DNA of 5,033 nt from Desulfobacterales bacterium (GCA_029939875.1 JAOZSC010000238.1:1-5033); one strand, 5' to 3'. Positions 1 through 5,033 are shown, counted from the stretch's first letter. Numbers and translations are program-made. The notes: generated from the sequence alone by a model not told the origin.

Positions 1-154
1 CCAGGCCCCATTTTTCTTCATCTTCGCCATACTTGCGCGCCATGTAGCGCATCACCCCCTCAACGGCCAGGGCGTGTTTGATCAGACTTTCGCTCTTGTT
101 GTATGTTTTCAGCAGCGCCAGGGCTTGCTGGCGGGTAGGAACGTTGGGGCTCAT
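1..154 (-). CDS. HD-domain (HDIG-type) metal-dependent phosphohydrolase, N-terminal part only
   Basis: The first 51 codons are visible; the rest lies beyond the left edge. The start ATG (complement of 152-154) has a strong AGGAGGT ribosome site (complement of 161-167) six bases upstream, so the start is secure. The stretch SLIKHALAVEGVMRYMARK followed by GEDEEKWGL is the usual opening of small HDIG-type hydrolases. In that family the His in KHALAVE (residue 27) is the first metal ligand and the HD pair follows soon after the Trp-Gly-Leu segment, which is exactly where the window cuts. Family members are cytoplasmic and hydrolyse phosphate esters or nucleotides; the substrate cannot be told from this fragment. 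It is transcribed away from the rest of the window, so it is probably not part of the neighbouring unit. Confidence 0.8.
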   Translation of the reverse strand, partial: MSPNVPTRQQALALLKTYNKSESLIKHALAVEGVMRYMARKYGEDEEKWGL

Positions 155-183
155 GGGACAACCTCCTGTGAATCAACCAACTG

Positions 184-189
184 ATTGTA
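184..189 (-). promoter_or_regulatory. Candidate -10 box for the HD-domain gene
   Basis: The minus strand reads TACAAT here, five of six matches to the sigma-70 -10 consensus, about 30 bases upstream of the start codon. No convincing -35 box lies 16-18 bases further upstream, so this is only a candidate. Confidence 0.25.
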
Positions 190-229
190 ACTAAATGAAA
201 AAGTTAGCGATACCCTAGGACATTCAAAA

Positions 230-256
230 CCGGTTGTCAAGCGAAGTTGCAACCGG
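230..256. repeat. Hairpin-forming inverted repeat in the intergenic region
   Basis: Arms CCGGTTG (230-236) and CAACCGG (250-256) match perfectly. Inside them, after a one-base bulge at 237, CAA (238-240) pairs with TTG (247-249), leaving a six-base loop. Read on the minus strand the hairpin is followed by TTTTG; read on the plus strand a run of seven T (265-271) starts eight bases after the stem. Neither is a clean intrinsic terminator. It could be a weak terminator, an operator or an RNA structure. Confidence 0.4.
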
Positions 257-273
257 CGGCATTGTTTTTTTCC

Positions 274-302
274 TTGATCCGTTTGTTGGCAGCGGTTATG
301 GT
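274..302 (+). promoter_or_regulatory. Weak candidate sigma-70 promoter upstream of the three-gene unit
   Basis: TTGATC (274-279) and TATGGT (297-302) are separated by 17 bases and each matches four of six consensus positions. It is the best-spaced pair I noticed on the plus strand between 155 and 607, but matches of this quality occur by chance. It would leave a leader of about 300 bases before the gene at 608. Confidence 0.2.
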
Positions 303-384
303 TATTTTACGAAAACCATAGTTGTCCACTGCAACAACACTGGGACGACAGACACCATTGAAATCAGCATCCACTGTGCCTTCC

Positions 385-633
385 ATGGCCGGTCTTTATG
401 TGCGCAATTACCTCGCCAACATGGTGGGTGATCTGGTGATCATTCTGCTGAACCTGTTCACGCCTATCGAGTATTTCAACGAATGGCAGACCTTTCTTTT
501 GCAGGGCGGCGGCGGGAGGCTGCTGGCCATCTTTATTCTGCCAACGCGGCTTATGGTCGATGAAGCGCAGTGGATACTATCAACCCGAACAACATCAAGG
601 AGGGAAAATGGGAAACAAAGGGCATGGAATTGA
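385..633 (+). other. Possible 82-residue membrane ORF or gene remnant
   Basis: An open frame with an internal ATG at 385 encodes a hydrophobic stretch (MVGDLVIILLNLFTPIEYF), a short loop, and a second hydrophobic stretch (RLLAIFILP). Up to about base 555 the codons are mostly G/C-ending and look like real coding sequence; after that the translation becomes basic and low in quality (for example RTTSRREN) and runs 26 bases into the next gene in another frame. No ribosome binding site precedes the ATG. The pattern fits the truncated remains of a membrane protein's N-terminal region or a poorly started small gene, but chance cannot be excluded. I do not recognise a family. No other gene is apparent between 155 and 607. 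Confidence 0.25.
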
Positions 634-1405
634 TGATTTGAGCGGATTTGCCTTGGAATTTGTCAGAGAAGCCGGAAAAAAGGCCTTGCCCTATTATGGA
701 AAAGGCCAGGACGGGGTCAAATTCGACCAATCGATGGTTATCGAAGCAGACCTGCGCCTGTCGGAATTTTTCCAGGAACAGCTCAACATGCGGTTTCCCG
801 AGCACCACCTGTTCAAATATGATCAGATAAATGAAAATTATTCCCACGAGGGCAAACGGTTTATGTGGGCCTTTGACACCATCGAAGGGGTTGCCAATTT
901 CCAGGCCGGCATTCCGATCTGGGGCATGTCACTGGCATTGCTCGATAATTTCTGGCCCATTTTAGGTGTTTTTTACATGCCCGCTACCGGAGATCTGTTT
1001 CATGCCCGGGCCGGCAGGGATGCCTTCTGGGGGAAAAAGAAAATTCACCTATCCGATACCAGCGCCGTCAATGATGAAAGCGTACTGTTTACCTTCTCCC
1101 GTTTTCATCAGTATTACCGCTCAAATTTCCCCGGCAAAATACGCAACCTGGGTTGTGCGTCGGCGCACATTTGTTACATAGCGGTGGGGCGGGCGGACGC
1201 AGCGGTAATCGCCAACGAATCGTTTCAGGGGATGGCGGCCGCCCGGGTCATCATCGAGGCGGCGGGGGGGAAATTCTCCAAGCTGGACGGCAGCGATTTT
1301 CATCTCAACGAATACCTGGACGGCCAGCGCATCGAAGATCACCTGTTGGTGGCGGCCCCCTCTAATTTTTCCCAGGTCCGCAACTGCCTGCAGCCCTTTG
1401 AGTAA
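608..1405 (+). CDS. Inositol-monophosphatase-fold protein with degenerate active site (probable pseudoenzyme)
   Basis: The 265-residue product has the length and motif order of the inositol monophosphatase/FBPase superfamily: VIEADLRLSEF (44-54, matching the VTxAD-type segment), WAFDTIEGVANF (87-98, matching the W-x-x-D-P-x-D-G-T-x-N-F signature), GCASAHICYIAVGRADA (182-198), and AAARVIIEAAGG (210-221). The family uses Mg2+ to remove phosphate from inositol phosphates, PAP or related sugars. Here key residues are altered: the GEE glutamate is replaced by Tyr71 (Asp72 adjoins), the signature keeps Asp90 but has Glu93 and Val95 in place of Asp and Thr, and the Asp before the C-terminal AA motif is Gly208. 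The fold is probably intact but catalysis is doubtful. I chose the ATG at 608 because GGAGG lies four bases upstream; an upstream in-frame ATG at 560 has no ribosome site. The stop is one base before the next ATG, indicating translational coupling. Confidence 0.85.
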   Translation: MGNKGHGIDDLSGFALEFVREAGKKALPYYGKGQDGVKFDQSMVIEADLRLSEFFQEQLNMRFPEHHLFKYDQINENYSHEGKRFMWAFDTIEGVANFQAGIPIWGMSLALLDNFWPILGVFYMPATGDLFHARAGRDAFWGKKKIHLSDTSAVNDESVLFTFSRFHQYYRSNFPGKIRNLGCASAHICYIAVGRADAAVIANESFQGMAAARVIIEAAGGKFSKLDGSDFHLNEYLDGQRIEDHLLVAAPSNFSQVRNCLQPFE

Positions 1406-1406
1406 A

Positions 1407-3326
1407 ATGGATGACAACGACATTCAAATCGTTTCGCCCATAGGCGAAGATTTTATCATATGCCCCAGGTGCAAAACCGCCAATCCCGGAGAATCCAATT
1501 TCTGCCTGAATTGCGGCACCCGGCTGCGGGGCCATGTTCCCGGCAAGACCCACTGGAGATGGCCGATTTTGTTCCTGGTCGTTCTGGCCGTCGTTCTGCT
1601 CTATTTTTACAATTACACCACCCCCACGTCACCGCCCAAAACCGCTGTGAAACCCCCGCCTGCCCGGACGGCTCCTGCCGGTAATCCCGCGGTGAAAACT
1701 ACTTCACAGCTGGAGCCGGTACCGGAAAAAGAAGAGAAGCTTGCGACTGCGGCCGCACCTGAAAAAAAGATCAAAATTCCGGTGGGCATGGTAGTGATTA
1801 AAGATATTACCGGCAAGATCATCAACGAGATGCCAGCAGCCGTGGTGGCCGGCGGCTGGGTGGCGCTTCCCCGACGGTTTTGCCTGGGAGGAAGCAACTG
1901 GGTTTTAAAACTGAGCGAAGGCAGGCAGATAAATATTGTTGATGGCATGATCGGCGATGACGACCGGGTGGGCCTATGGCGCATCGATGAAAATCTGACA
2001 CAGCAAAGCCCTGAACTGTACCCGTGGGCACCGGACGAATCCCTGGCCTGGCTTTCACTGAGCGAATCGAATCCCCCGCAGCCGGTAAAGCTCCACAACC
2101 CGGTCGAGCGGGATTATTTTATAGAGGCTGAACTTCCGCCCGCCGTTGACGGCATGGGCCTGATGGTTCAGAATGAACGGATTGTCGGCTGGAGTTTCGG
2201 CGATTTTGCTGCTGAGGGGCATTTGTGGAACGGTGATGAAGGCGGATACCTGCGGCCGGAAACCCGGGTGGACGATTTTTATCGCGCAACCTTTGCCGAC
2301 GGCCGGGAAGAAGCCTTTTTGCGGGCCCTTGCCATGACCGGAGACTACACCGAACTTGAACGCCTGGAGGCGATGGCCGGCGCTTTTCGTTATGAGGCCA
2401 GGCTTTTACCGGCGGATACCCCGGATTACCTGACGGCCGAGGCGGTGGTTGAAAACATGCGGGCCCTGATTGCCCAGGCCCTGCAGGCCGGGGACGCCCG
2501 GGAAGTGGCCGATATTTTCGATGCCCGCATTTTGATCGCAGCCGCTGACACGGCATTGCTGATGGACGTTGCCCGGGCGAATCTCCAGGCCTTTGGGTTT
2601 GAAGAAGCCGCCGGGTTGACGGCAAGCGTGGTCCCGGCGCTGTCCGGGGCCAACCGGCAGGATGCTCGGCTGCTGAAAAAATTTCTTTCCGATCTGTACC
2701 GGGGCAGGATCGACACCTTGTTAAAAAGCGGTGATTTGCAAACCGCCTGGCAGGTTTATCGGCGCGGGAGCAGTAATTTGCCGGATGATCCGGGTCTTCA
2801 CCTGCAGGCAGTTGAACTGGCCCTGGCCGAAGACGACTGGACGGAGGCCGAACGGCTTCTGGAAATGAGATCCTATCCGCCGTCGTTTAATGATAAGATC
2901 AAAAATTTACAGGCCCGGATTGCCATGCTGAAAGGCCGGGAGGGAAAGATCGTCATCAATTTCACTCCCGGCACCCGCTTCATTCCGGTTGATGCGGTTG
3001 TCAATCACGATATCCGCCAGAGGTTCATTGTGGATACCGGGGCCTCCATGGTCACCATTCCAAGTGCCACGGCCCGGCAGCTGGGACTGGCCACTGATGA
3101 CCGCAATCCCGTCCGCGAGGTGTACACTGCCGGCGGGACTCAGTATGCACCGGAATTGACCCTGGCATCCATCACCATCGAGGGCCGGACGGTCAGCGAT
3201 ATCAAGGCCCTGGTGCTGGATTTGCCGAACCAGGCAGAATGGGGACTGCTGGGGCTTAACTTTTTGCACCGATTTCGCATGGATATGAATACGGAGGAGG
3301 GGGTGCTGCTGCTGGCGCCCAGGTAG
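1407..3326 (+). CDS. Membrane-anchored zinc-ribbon protein with C-terminal retropepsin-like aspartic protease domain
   Basis: The 639-residue product has a clear modular order. A cytoplasmic zinc ribbon has paired cysteines C19/C22 and C33/C36. One membrane helix follows (about 50-68), then a Pro/Ala-rich linker (72-125). Residues 128-290 read like a trypsin-type beta barrel without catalytic motifs: GGWVALP sits where the His motif normally lies, and MGLMVQNERIVGW resembles the post-Ser strand. Residues 300-510 are alpha-helical and TPR-like (for example GDLQTAWQVYRR, DDWTEAERLLE). Residues 514-639 form a retropepsin-like domain with FIVDTGAS (Asp543-Thr-Gly) and the partner motif GLLGLNFL (613-620). 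Such single-lobe domains dimerise to give two catalytic Asp. The C-terminal parts should be periplasmic, as the zinc ribbon precedes a single helix. The start is uncertain: ATG at 1407 lies one base after the previous stop, while an in-frame TTG at 1398 would add three residues and overlap that gene by eight bases. Neither has a good ribosome site, which fits coupling. Substrate unknown. Confidence 0.85.
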   Translation: MDDNDIQIVSPIGEDFIICPRCKTANPGESNFCLNCGTRLRGHVPGKTHWRWPILFLVVLAVVLLYFYNYTTPTSPPKTAVKPPPARTAPAGNPAVKTTSQLEPVPEKEEKLATAAAPEKKIKIPVGMVVIKDITGKIINEMPAAVVAGGWVALPRRFCLGGSNWVLKLSEGRQINIVDGMIGDDDRVGLWRIDENLTQQSPELYPWAPDESLAWLSLSESNPPQPVKLHNPVERDYFIEAELPPAVDGMGLMVQNERIVGWSFGDFAAEGHLWNGDEGGYLRPETRVDDFYRATFADGREEAFLRALAMTGDYTELERLEAMAGAFRYEARLLPADTPDYLTAEAVVENMRALIAQALQAGDAREVADIFDARILIAAADTALLMDVARANLQAFGFEEAAGLTASVVPALSGANRQDARLLKKFLSDLYRGRIDTLLKSGDLQTAWQVYRRGSSNLPDDPGLHLQAVELALAEDDWTEAERLLEMRSYPPSFNDKIKNLQARIAMLKGREGKIVINFTPGTRFIPVDAVVNHDIRQRFIVDTGASMVTIPSATARQLGLATDDRNPVREVYTAGGTQYAPELTLASITIEGRTVSDIKALVLDLPNQAEWGLLGLNFLHRFRMDMNTEEGVLLLAPR

Positions 3327-3333
3327 GAGTTCG

Positions 3334-3477
3334 ATGAAAAAGTTTGCAATTGTTTTCTTTATGGTACTGGGCGGGCTTGATTTTGTATACGGGGTGATTG
3401 TCGGTGACAGAATCAGCATCCTCGCCGGGGGGGCCATCGTGGCCATCGGCGCGTATATTCTGAAGACCGGGAAGTGA
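3334..3477 (+). CDS. Small two-helix membrane protein, 47 residues, unknown function
   Basis: ATG at 3334 has AGGAG (3325-3329) four bases upstream, overlapping the stop codon of the preceding protease gene, and a stop at 3475-3477. The product starts MKKFAIVFFMVLGGLDFVYG, has a short polar turn (VGDRIS), then a second hydrophobic stretch LAGGAIVAIGAYILKTGK. This makes a likely helical hairpin in the inner membrane, or a cleaved N-terminal signal plus one helix. The seven-base gap puts it in the same transcription unit as the aspartic protease. I recognise no family. The good ribosome site, the basic N-terminus and the hydrophobicity pattern support a real gene. It could be a partner or modulator of the protease, but position is the only evidence. 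Confidence 0.65.
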   Translation: MKKFAIVFFMVLGGLDFVYGVIVGDRISILAGGAIVAIGAYILKTGK

Positions 3478-3509
3478 CAGCTCCGGCAACCCCTGCAGGA
3501 AGGGCCAGG

Positions 3510-4109
3510 CTAAAACTCCTCGATAATTTTTCCTTTTTCCACAAAGTCCTCCACGTTATCCCGGGTGCTTACCAGGGTTTTCACAGCCGCTTCCAGTTTG
3601 ATGAAAACCGGATCCTCTTCGCCTAGAAGCCTGCGGGATTTTTGCAGCAGTTTCAGGCCGTCTCCCACCTGGGTGTTTAACTCGCTGAGTATCTCCTTGC
3701 GTTTCTGATGCCGTTGCCTTTCCCGGGCAATGACGGGCATCAGGCGCTGGATGGAATATTCCACCAGCGCGTCTCTGGGGGCGTCGAACTGTCGAGAAAT
3801 TTGATCGAGACATACCAGGGTCTTGCGGCTGATTACAAAGGTTTTCTGGATGCGTATGAGGGTGTTGAATTTTTCGGATTCGATTTCTCGGGCGACCAGG
3901 CTCAAGGAGCTGGCGTCTTCGATCAAATGGTCAAAAAGCGATTTTTGCTTGATTCCCAGGTGTACGGCCACAATGCTCATGGCATCAATGGCCCGGGAAG
4001 ACAGTTTGAAGGTTGCCCGTACGGATTGTCGGCCCCGCAAATCCTCGGATGAAGGCTGGGATAAAACGCCATCGGACGGCGGCCACGGATTGTTTTTGTT
4101 ATCCTGCAT
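3510..4109 (-). CDS. Hypothetical protein with tandem ribbon-helix-helix-like segments and a C-terminal coiled coil
   Basis: The 199-residue product has a polar N-terminus (1-27), then two segments that each read as strand-helix-helix: residues 29-66 (VRATFKLSSRAIDAM... then KQKSLFDHLIED) and 86-126 (IQKTFVISRKTLVCLDQISR then PRDALVEYSIQRL). This is the pattern of ribbon-helix-helix DNA-binding proteins, which normally pair two chains; here one chain could supply both halves. A charged helical region (128-190, including RERQRHQKRKEILSEL) likely forms a coiled coil for further assembly. GGAGG (complement of 4120-4124) lies ten bases before the start. The gene diverges from hsp20 and shares its AT-rich upstream region, which fits an autoregulated transcription factor controlling hsp20. 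The RHH assignment is by eye, without a profile search; a structural or cytoplasmic coiled-coil protein is the alternative. It converges with the small membrane protein gene with 32 bases between stops and no clear terminator. Confidence 0.75.
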   Translation of the reverse strand: MQDNKNNPWPPSDGVLSQPSSEDLRGRQSVRATFKLSSRAIDAMSIVAVHLGIKQKSLFDHLIEDASSLSLVAREIESEKFNTLIRIQKTFVISRKTLVCLDQISRQFDAPRDALVEYSIQRLMPVIARERQRHQKRKEILSELNTQVGDGLKLLQKSRRLLGEEDPVFIKLEAAVKTLVSTRDNVEDFVEKGKIIEEF

Positions 4110-4147
4110 GTTGGTTTGTCCTCCCGAATGGCTTGGAGATCTGTTAC

Positions 4148-4177
4148 ATTACTAAATAGAAAAAATATTTTAGTAAT
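4148..4177. promoter_or_regulatory. Perfect 9-bp inverted repeat, candidate operator between divergent genes
   Basis: ATTACTAAA (4148-4156) and TTTAGTAAT (4169-4177) are exact inverted copies separated by 12 bases, so the arm centres are 21 bp apart, two helical turns on one DNA face. A third partial half-site, CATTAC, occurs at 4193-4198 next to the hsp20 -35 box and repeats CATTAC at 4147-4152. The position between two divergent genes, one encoding an RHH-like protein, suggests an operator. An AT-rich cruciform or chance symmetry in AT-rich DNA is the alternative. Confidence 0.45.
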
Positions 4178-4202
4178 AAATAAAAATATCTTCATTACAT
4201 AG

Positions 4203-4230
4203 TTGACATATTCTATATTGTCCCTATCAT
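4203..4230 (+). promoter_or_regulatory. hsp20 promoter, readable as sigma-70 or heat-shock (sigma-32-like)
   Basis: TTGACA (4203-4208) is a perfect -35 box. TATCAT (4225-4230) after 16 bases gives a sigma-70 -10 box with five of six matches. The same DNA also reads as a sigma-32-type promoter, with the TTGA core followed after 13 bases by CCCTAT (4222-4227), close to the CCCCAT element. Either reading predicts transcription starting near 4237 and a leader of about 60 bases. No CIRCE element is present. Confidence 0.55.
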
Positions 4231-4295
4231 ATTTGCCAGAAAAAGTAAAACACTTAAAAGCAATTATTAAAAAACAGGTAAAAGGAGGTGGGCGT

Positions 4296-4739
4296 ATGAA
4301 TCTGGTACCATGGAATCCCTGGCGAGAAATGAGCACCCTGCAGAATCGGATCAACCGTTTTTTCGATGATTCTTTTTTAAGTCCGGCCCGGTTCGATGAT
4401 AATCTGGACATGGGCAGCTGGTATCCGACTGTGGACATGTATGACAACGATGACAGCATCGTCATCAAGGCCGAACTGCCCGGCGTGGACAAAGAAGATG
4501 TCTCCATTGACATCGAAGACCGCGTGTTGACCCTCAAGGGTGAGCGTAATCATGAAAATGAAGTCAAAGAAGATAACTATTACCGCAAAGAGCGCAGTTA
4601 CGGCAGGTTTCAGCGGATGTTCACCCTGCCAACGGATGTGGATCCCGACAAGATCAATGCAGAATTCAAAGACGGGCTGCTGAAAATTGAAATTCCCAAA
4701 CCGGAAGAACGCAAGCCTAAGGCAATCACGATCCACTGA
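4296..4739 (+). CDS. hsp20: Hsp20/alpha-crystallin family small heat-shock protein
   Basis: The 147-residue product is full length for bacterial Hsp20. These ATP-independent cytoplasmic holdases form oligomers, bind unfolding proteins and hand them to DnaK and ClpB. The N-terminal arm MNLVPWNPWREMSTLQNRIN is typical of the class. The alpha-crystallin domain covers about residues 43-134, with YPTVDMYD, the ELPGVDKEDV segment (60-69), DRVLTLKGER (75-84), and the conserved A-x-F-x-x-G-L-L ending (AEFKDGLL, 122-129). The C-terminal I-x-I anchoring role may be served by KAITIH. ATG at 4296 was chosen because a strong AAAGGAGGTG (4281-4290) ends just upstream; the frame stays open back to 4203, but that stretch is AT-rich promoter DNA. 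The gene has its own promoter and terminator, so it is probably monocistronic. Confidence 0.95.
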   Translation: MNLVPWNPWREMSTLQNRINRFFDDSFLSPARFDDNLDMGSWYPTVDMYDNDDSIVIKAELPGVDKEDVSIDIEDRVLTLKGERNHENEVKEDNYYRKERSYGRFQRMFTLPTDVDPDKINAEFKDGLLKIEIPKPEERKPKAITIH

Positions 4740-4768
4740 CAGGGAATCATTTCCTGCAAATCAAACCT

Positions 4769-4797
4769 AAAAGGGGCTCATATGAGCCCCTTTTTTT
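4769..4797 (+). terminator. Rho-independent terminator of hsp20
   Basis: GGGGCTCAT (4773-4781) and ATGAGCCCC (4782-4790) pair perfectly and are followed by seven T (4791-4797), about 30 bases after the hsp20 stop. With the flanking AAAA and TTTT the palindrome covers 26 bp (4769-4794). On the minus strand only four U would follow the stem, so it could also act weakly as a backstop for dnaK transcripts. Confidence 0.9.
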
Positions 4798-4815
4798 GTT
4801 CTTATCGGGAAGTCC

Positions 4816-4836
4816 GGATTTTGTAAAGTAAAATCC
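4816..4836. repeat. Short hairpin 3' of dnaK
   Basis: GGATTTT (4816-4822) and AAAATCC (4830-4836) are a perfect inverted repeat with a seven-base spacer. It lies in the convergent gap between the hsp20 terminator and dnaK. The stem is AT-rich and weak, and there is no clear U-run after it on either strand. Confidence 0.35.
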
Positions 4837-4868
4837 CCTCTGCCCCCCCCCCTTTAAAAAAGAGGGAT
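4832..4868 (-). terminator. Possible dnaK terminator containing a ten-base C run
   Basis: On the minus strand, ATCCCTC (complement of 4862-4868) can pair with GAGGGGAT (complement of 4833-4840) with one bulged base, and TTTTAC-type T-rich sequence follows. The element begins nine bases after the dnaK stop. The loop is long and contains ten consecutive G on this strand (C at 4843-4852 on the plus strand), so alternative pairings are likely. The position favours a terminator; the structure is imperfect. Confidence 0.35.
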
Positions 4869-4877
4869 GATTGCCCA

Positions 4878-5033
4878 TCAGGCGACTTCTTCAAATTCTG
4901 CATCCACCACCTCGTCATCAGAGGCCGATGAAGTGGCTGCAGCTGTCGGGTCGCCGGCGGCCGTGTGCGGACCGTCGACCGTTCCAGGCTGCTGGTAAGC
5001 CGATTGCGCCAGGCCGTGGGCGGCATGGGTCAG
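4878..5033 (-). CDS. dnaK: Chaperone DnaK (Hsp70), C-terminal 51 residues
   Basis: The fragment reads LTHAAHGLAQSAYQQ, then a low-complexity Gly/Ala/Thr/Ser linker, then DDEVVDAEFEEVA and a TGA stop. The first part matches the last helix of the DnaK lid region, and the acidic DDEVVDAEFEEV tail is the hallmark conserved C-terminus of bacterial DnaK, involved in client and co-chaperone contacts. The ATPase and substrate-binding domains lie beyond the right edge. DnaK is an ATP-driven cytoplasmic foldase working with DnaJ and GrpE. It converges on hsp20, so the two chaperone genes share a 3' flank but have separate promoters. Confidence 0.93.
   Translation of the reverse strand: MTHAAHGLAQSAYQQPGTVDGPHTAAGDPTAAATSSASDDEVVDAEFEEVA

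Noticed and set aside
298..319. Hairpin ATGGTT...AACCAT in the left intergenic region
   Set aside because: Six pairs with an imperfect AT-rich interior; no more than expected by chance and no linked signal.
560..607. Earlier ATG for the inositol-monophosphatase-like protein
   Set aside because: No ribosome site precedes 560, the added residues are unlike the family, and GGAGG sits correctly for the ATG at 608.
1613..2625. Long minus-strand open frames inside the protease gene (for example 1613-2098 and 2119-2625)
   Set aside because: They are Ser/Arg/Pro-rich shadows opposite a gene with clear domains, with no plausible protein family.
2907..3489. Minus-strand open frames opposite the aspartic protease domain and the small membrane gene
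   Set aside because: The plus strand encodes the conserved DTGA and GLLG motifs; the minus translations show no domain pattern.
3478..3509. Terminator between the small membrane gene and the convergent RHH-like gene
   Set aside because: Only a short CCTGCAGG symmetry is present, with no stem plus T-run on either strand.
3708..4155. Plus-strand frames opposite the RHH-like gene
   Set aside because: The minus-strand frame has a proper ribosome site and regular secondary-structure pattern; the plus frames lack both.
4203..4295. An upstream in-frame extension of Hsp20 giving a 178-residue protein
   Set aside because: The extension overlaps the -35 and -10 boxes, is AT-rich and Lys-rich, and lacks similarity to Hsp20 N-termini; the ATG at 4296 has a strong ribosome site.
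4237..4295. RNA thermometer in the hsp20 leader
   Set aside because: The A-rich leader has no four-U run and no stretch able to pair strongly with the AAAGGAGGTG ribosome site.
4110..4295. CIRCE/HrcA operator for hsp20
   Set aside because: The TTAGCACTC-N9-GAGTGCTAA sequence is not present; the inverted repeat found is different.

Overview
The window looks like a piece of a Gram-negative, sulfate-reducer-like chromosome (Desulfobacterota is my guess, from protein style, moderately GC-rich genes and AT-rich gaps; no marker gene proves it). No mobile element, tRNA, rRNA or CRISPR array is visible. Both ends cut through genes.

Layout. (1) Bases 1-154, minus strand: the first 51 codons of an HD-domain phosphohydrolase. 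(2) Bases 155-607: a gap holding a hairpin, a weak promoter candidate on each strand and a possible small membrane ORF or gene remnant (385-633). (3) Bases 608-3477, plus strand: a tightly packed three-gene unit. It encodes an inositol-monophosphatase-fold protein lacking most catalytic metal ligands, then a 639-residue membrane-anchored protein (zinc ribbon, one membrane helix, probable degenerate trypsin-like barrel, helical-repeat region, C-terminal retropepsin-type aspartic protease), then a 47-residue two-helix membrane protein. (4) Bases 3510-4109, minus strand: a 199-residue protein with two segments that read like tandem ribbon-helix-helix folds followed by a coiled coil. (5) Bases 4110-4295: an AT-rich divergent intergenic region with a 9-bp inverted repeat and a heat-shock-like promoter. 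(6) Bases 4296-4739, plus strand: an Hsp20 small heat-shock protein, closed by a perfectly palindromic terminator. (7) Bases 4878-5033, minus strand: the C-terminal end of DnaK, convergent with hsp20.

How the parts may work together. The right third is a proteostasis neighbourhood: Hsp20 holds unfolding proteins and DnaK refolds them. The divergent RHH-like protein and the inverted repeat next to the hsp20 promoter suggest local control of hsp20, which is inference. The three-gene unit is the least ordinary part: a probable pseudo-phosphatase is nearly fused, at the level of translation, to a membrane-tethered aspartic protease with its own zinc ribbon. No function is established for that unit here.
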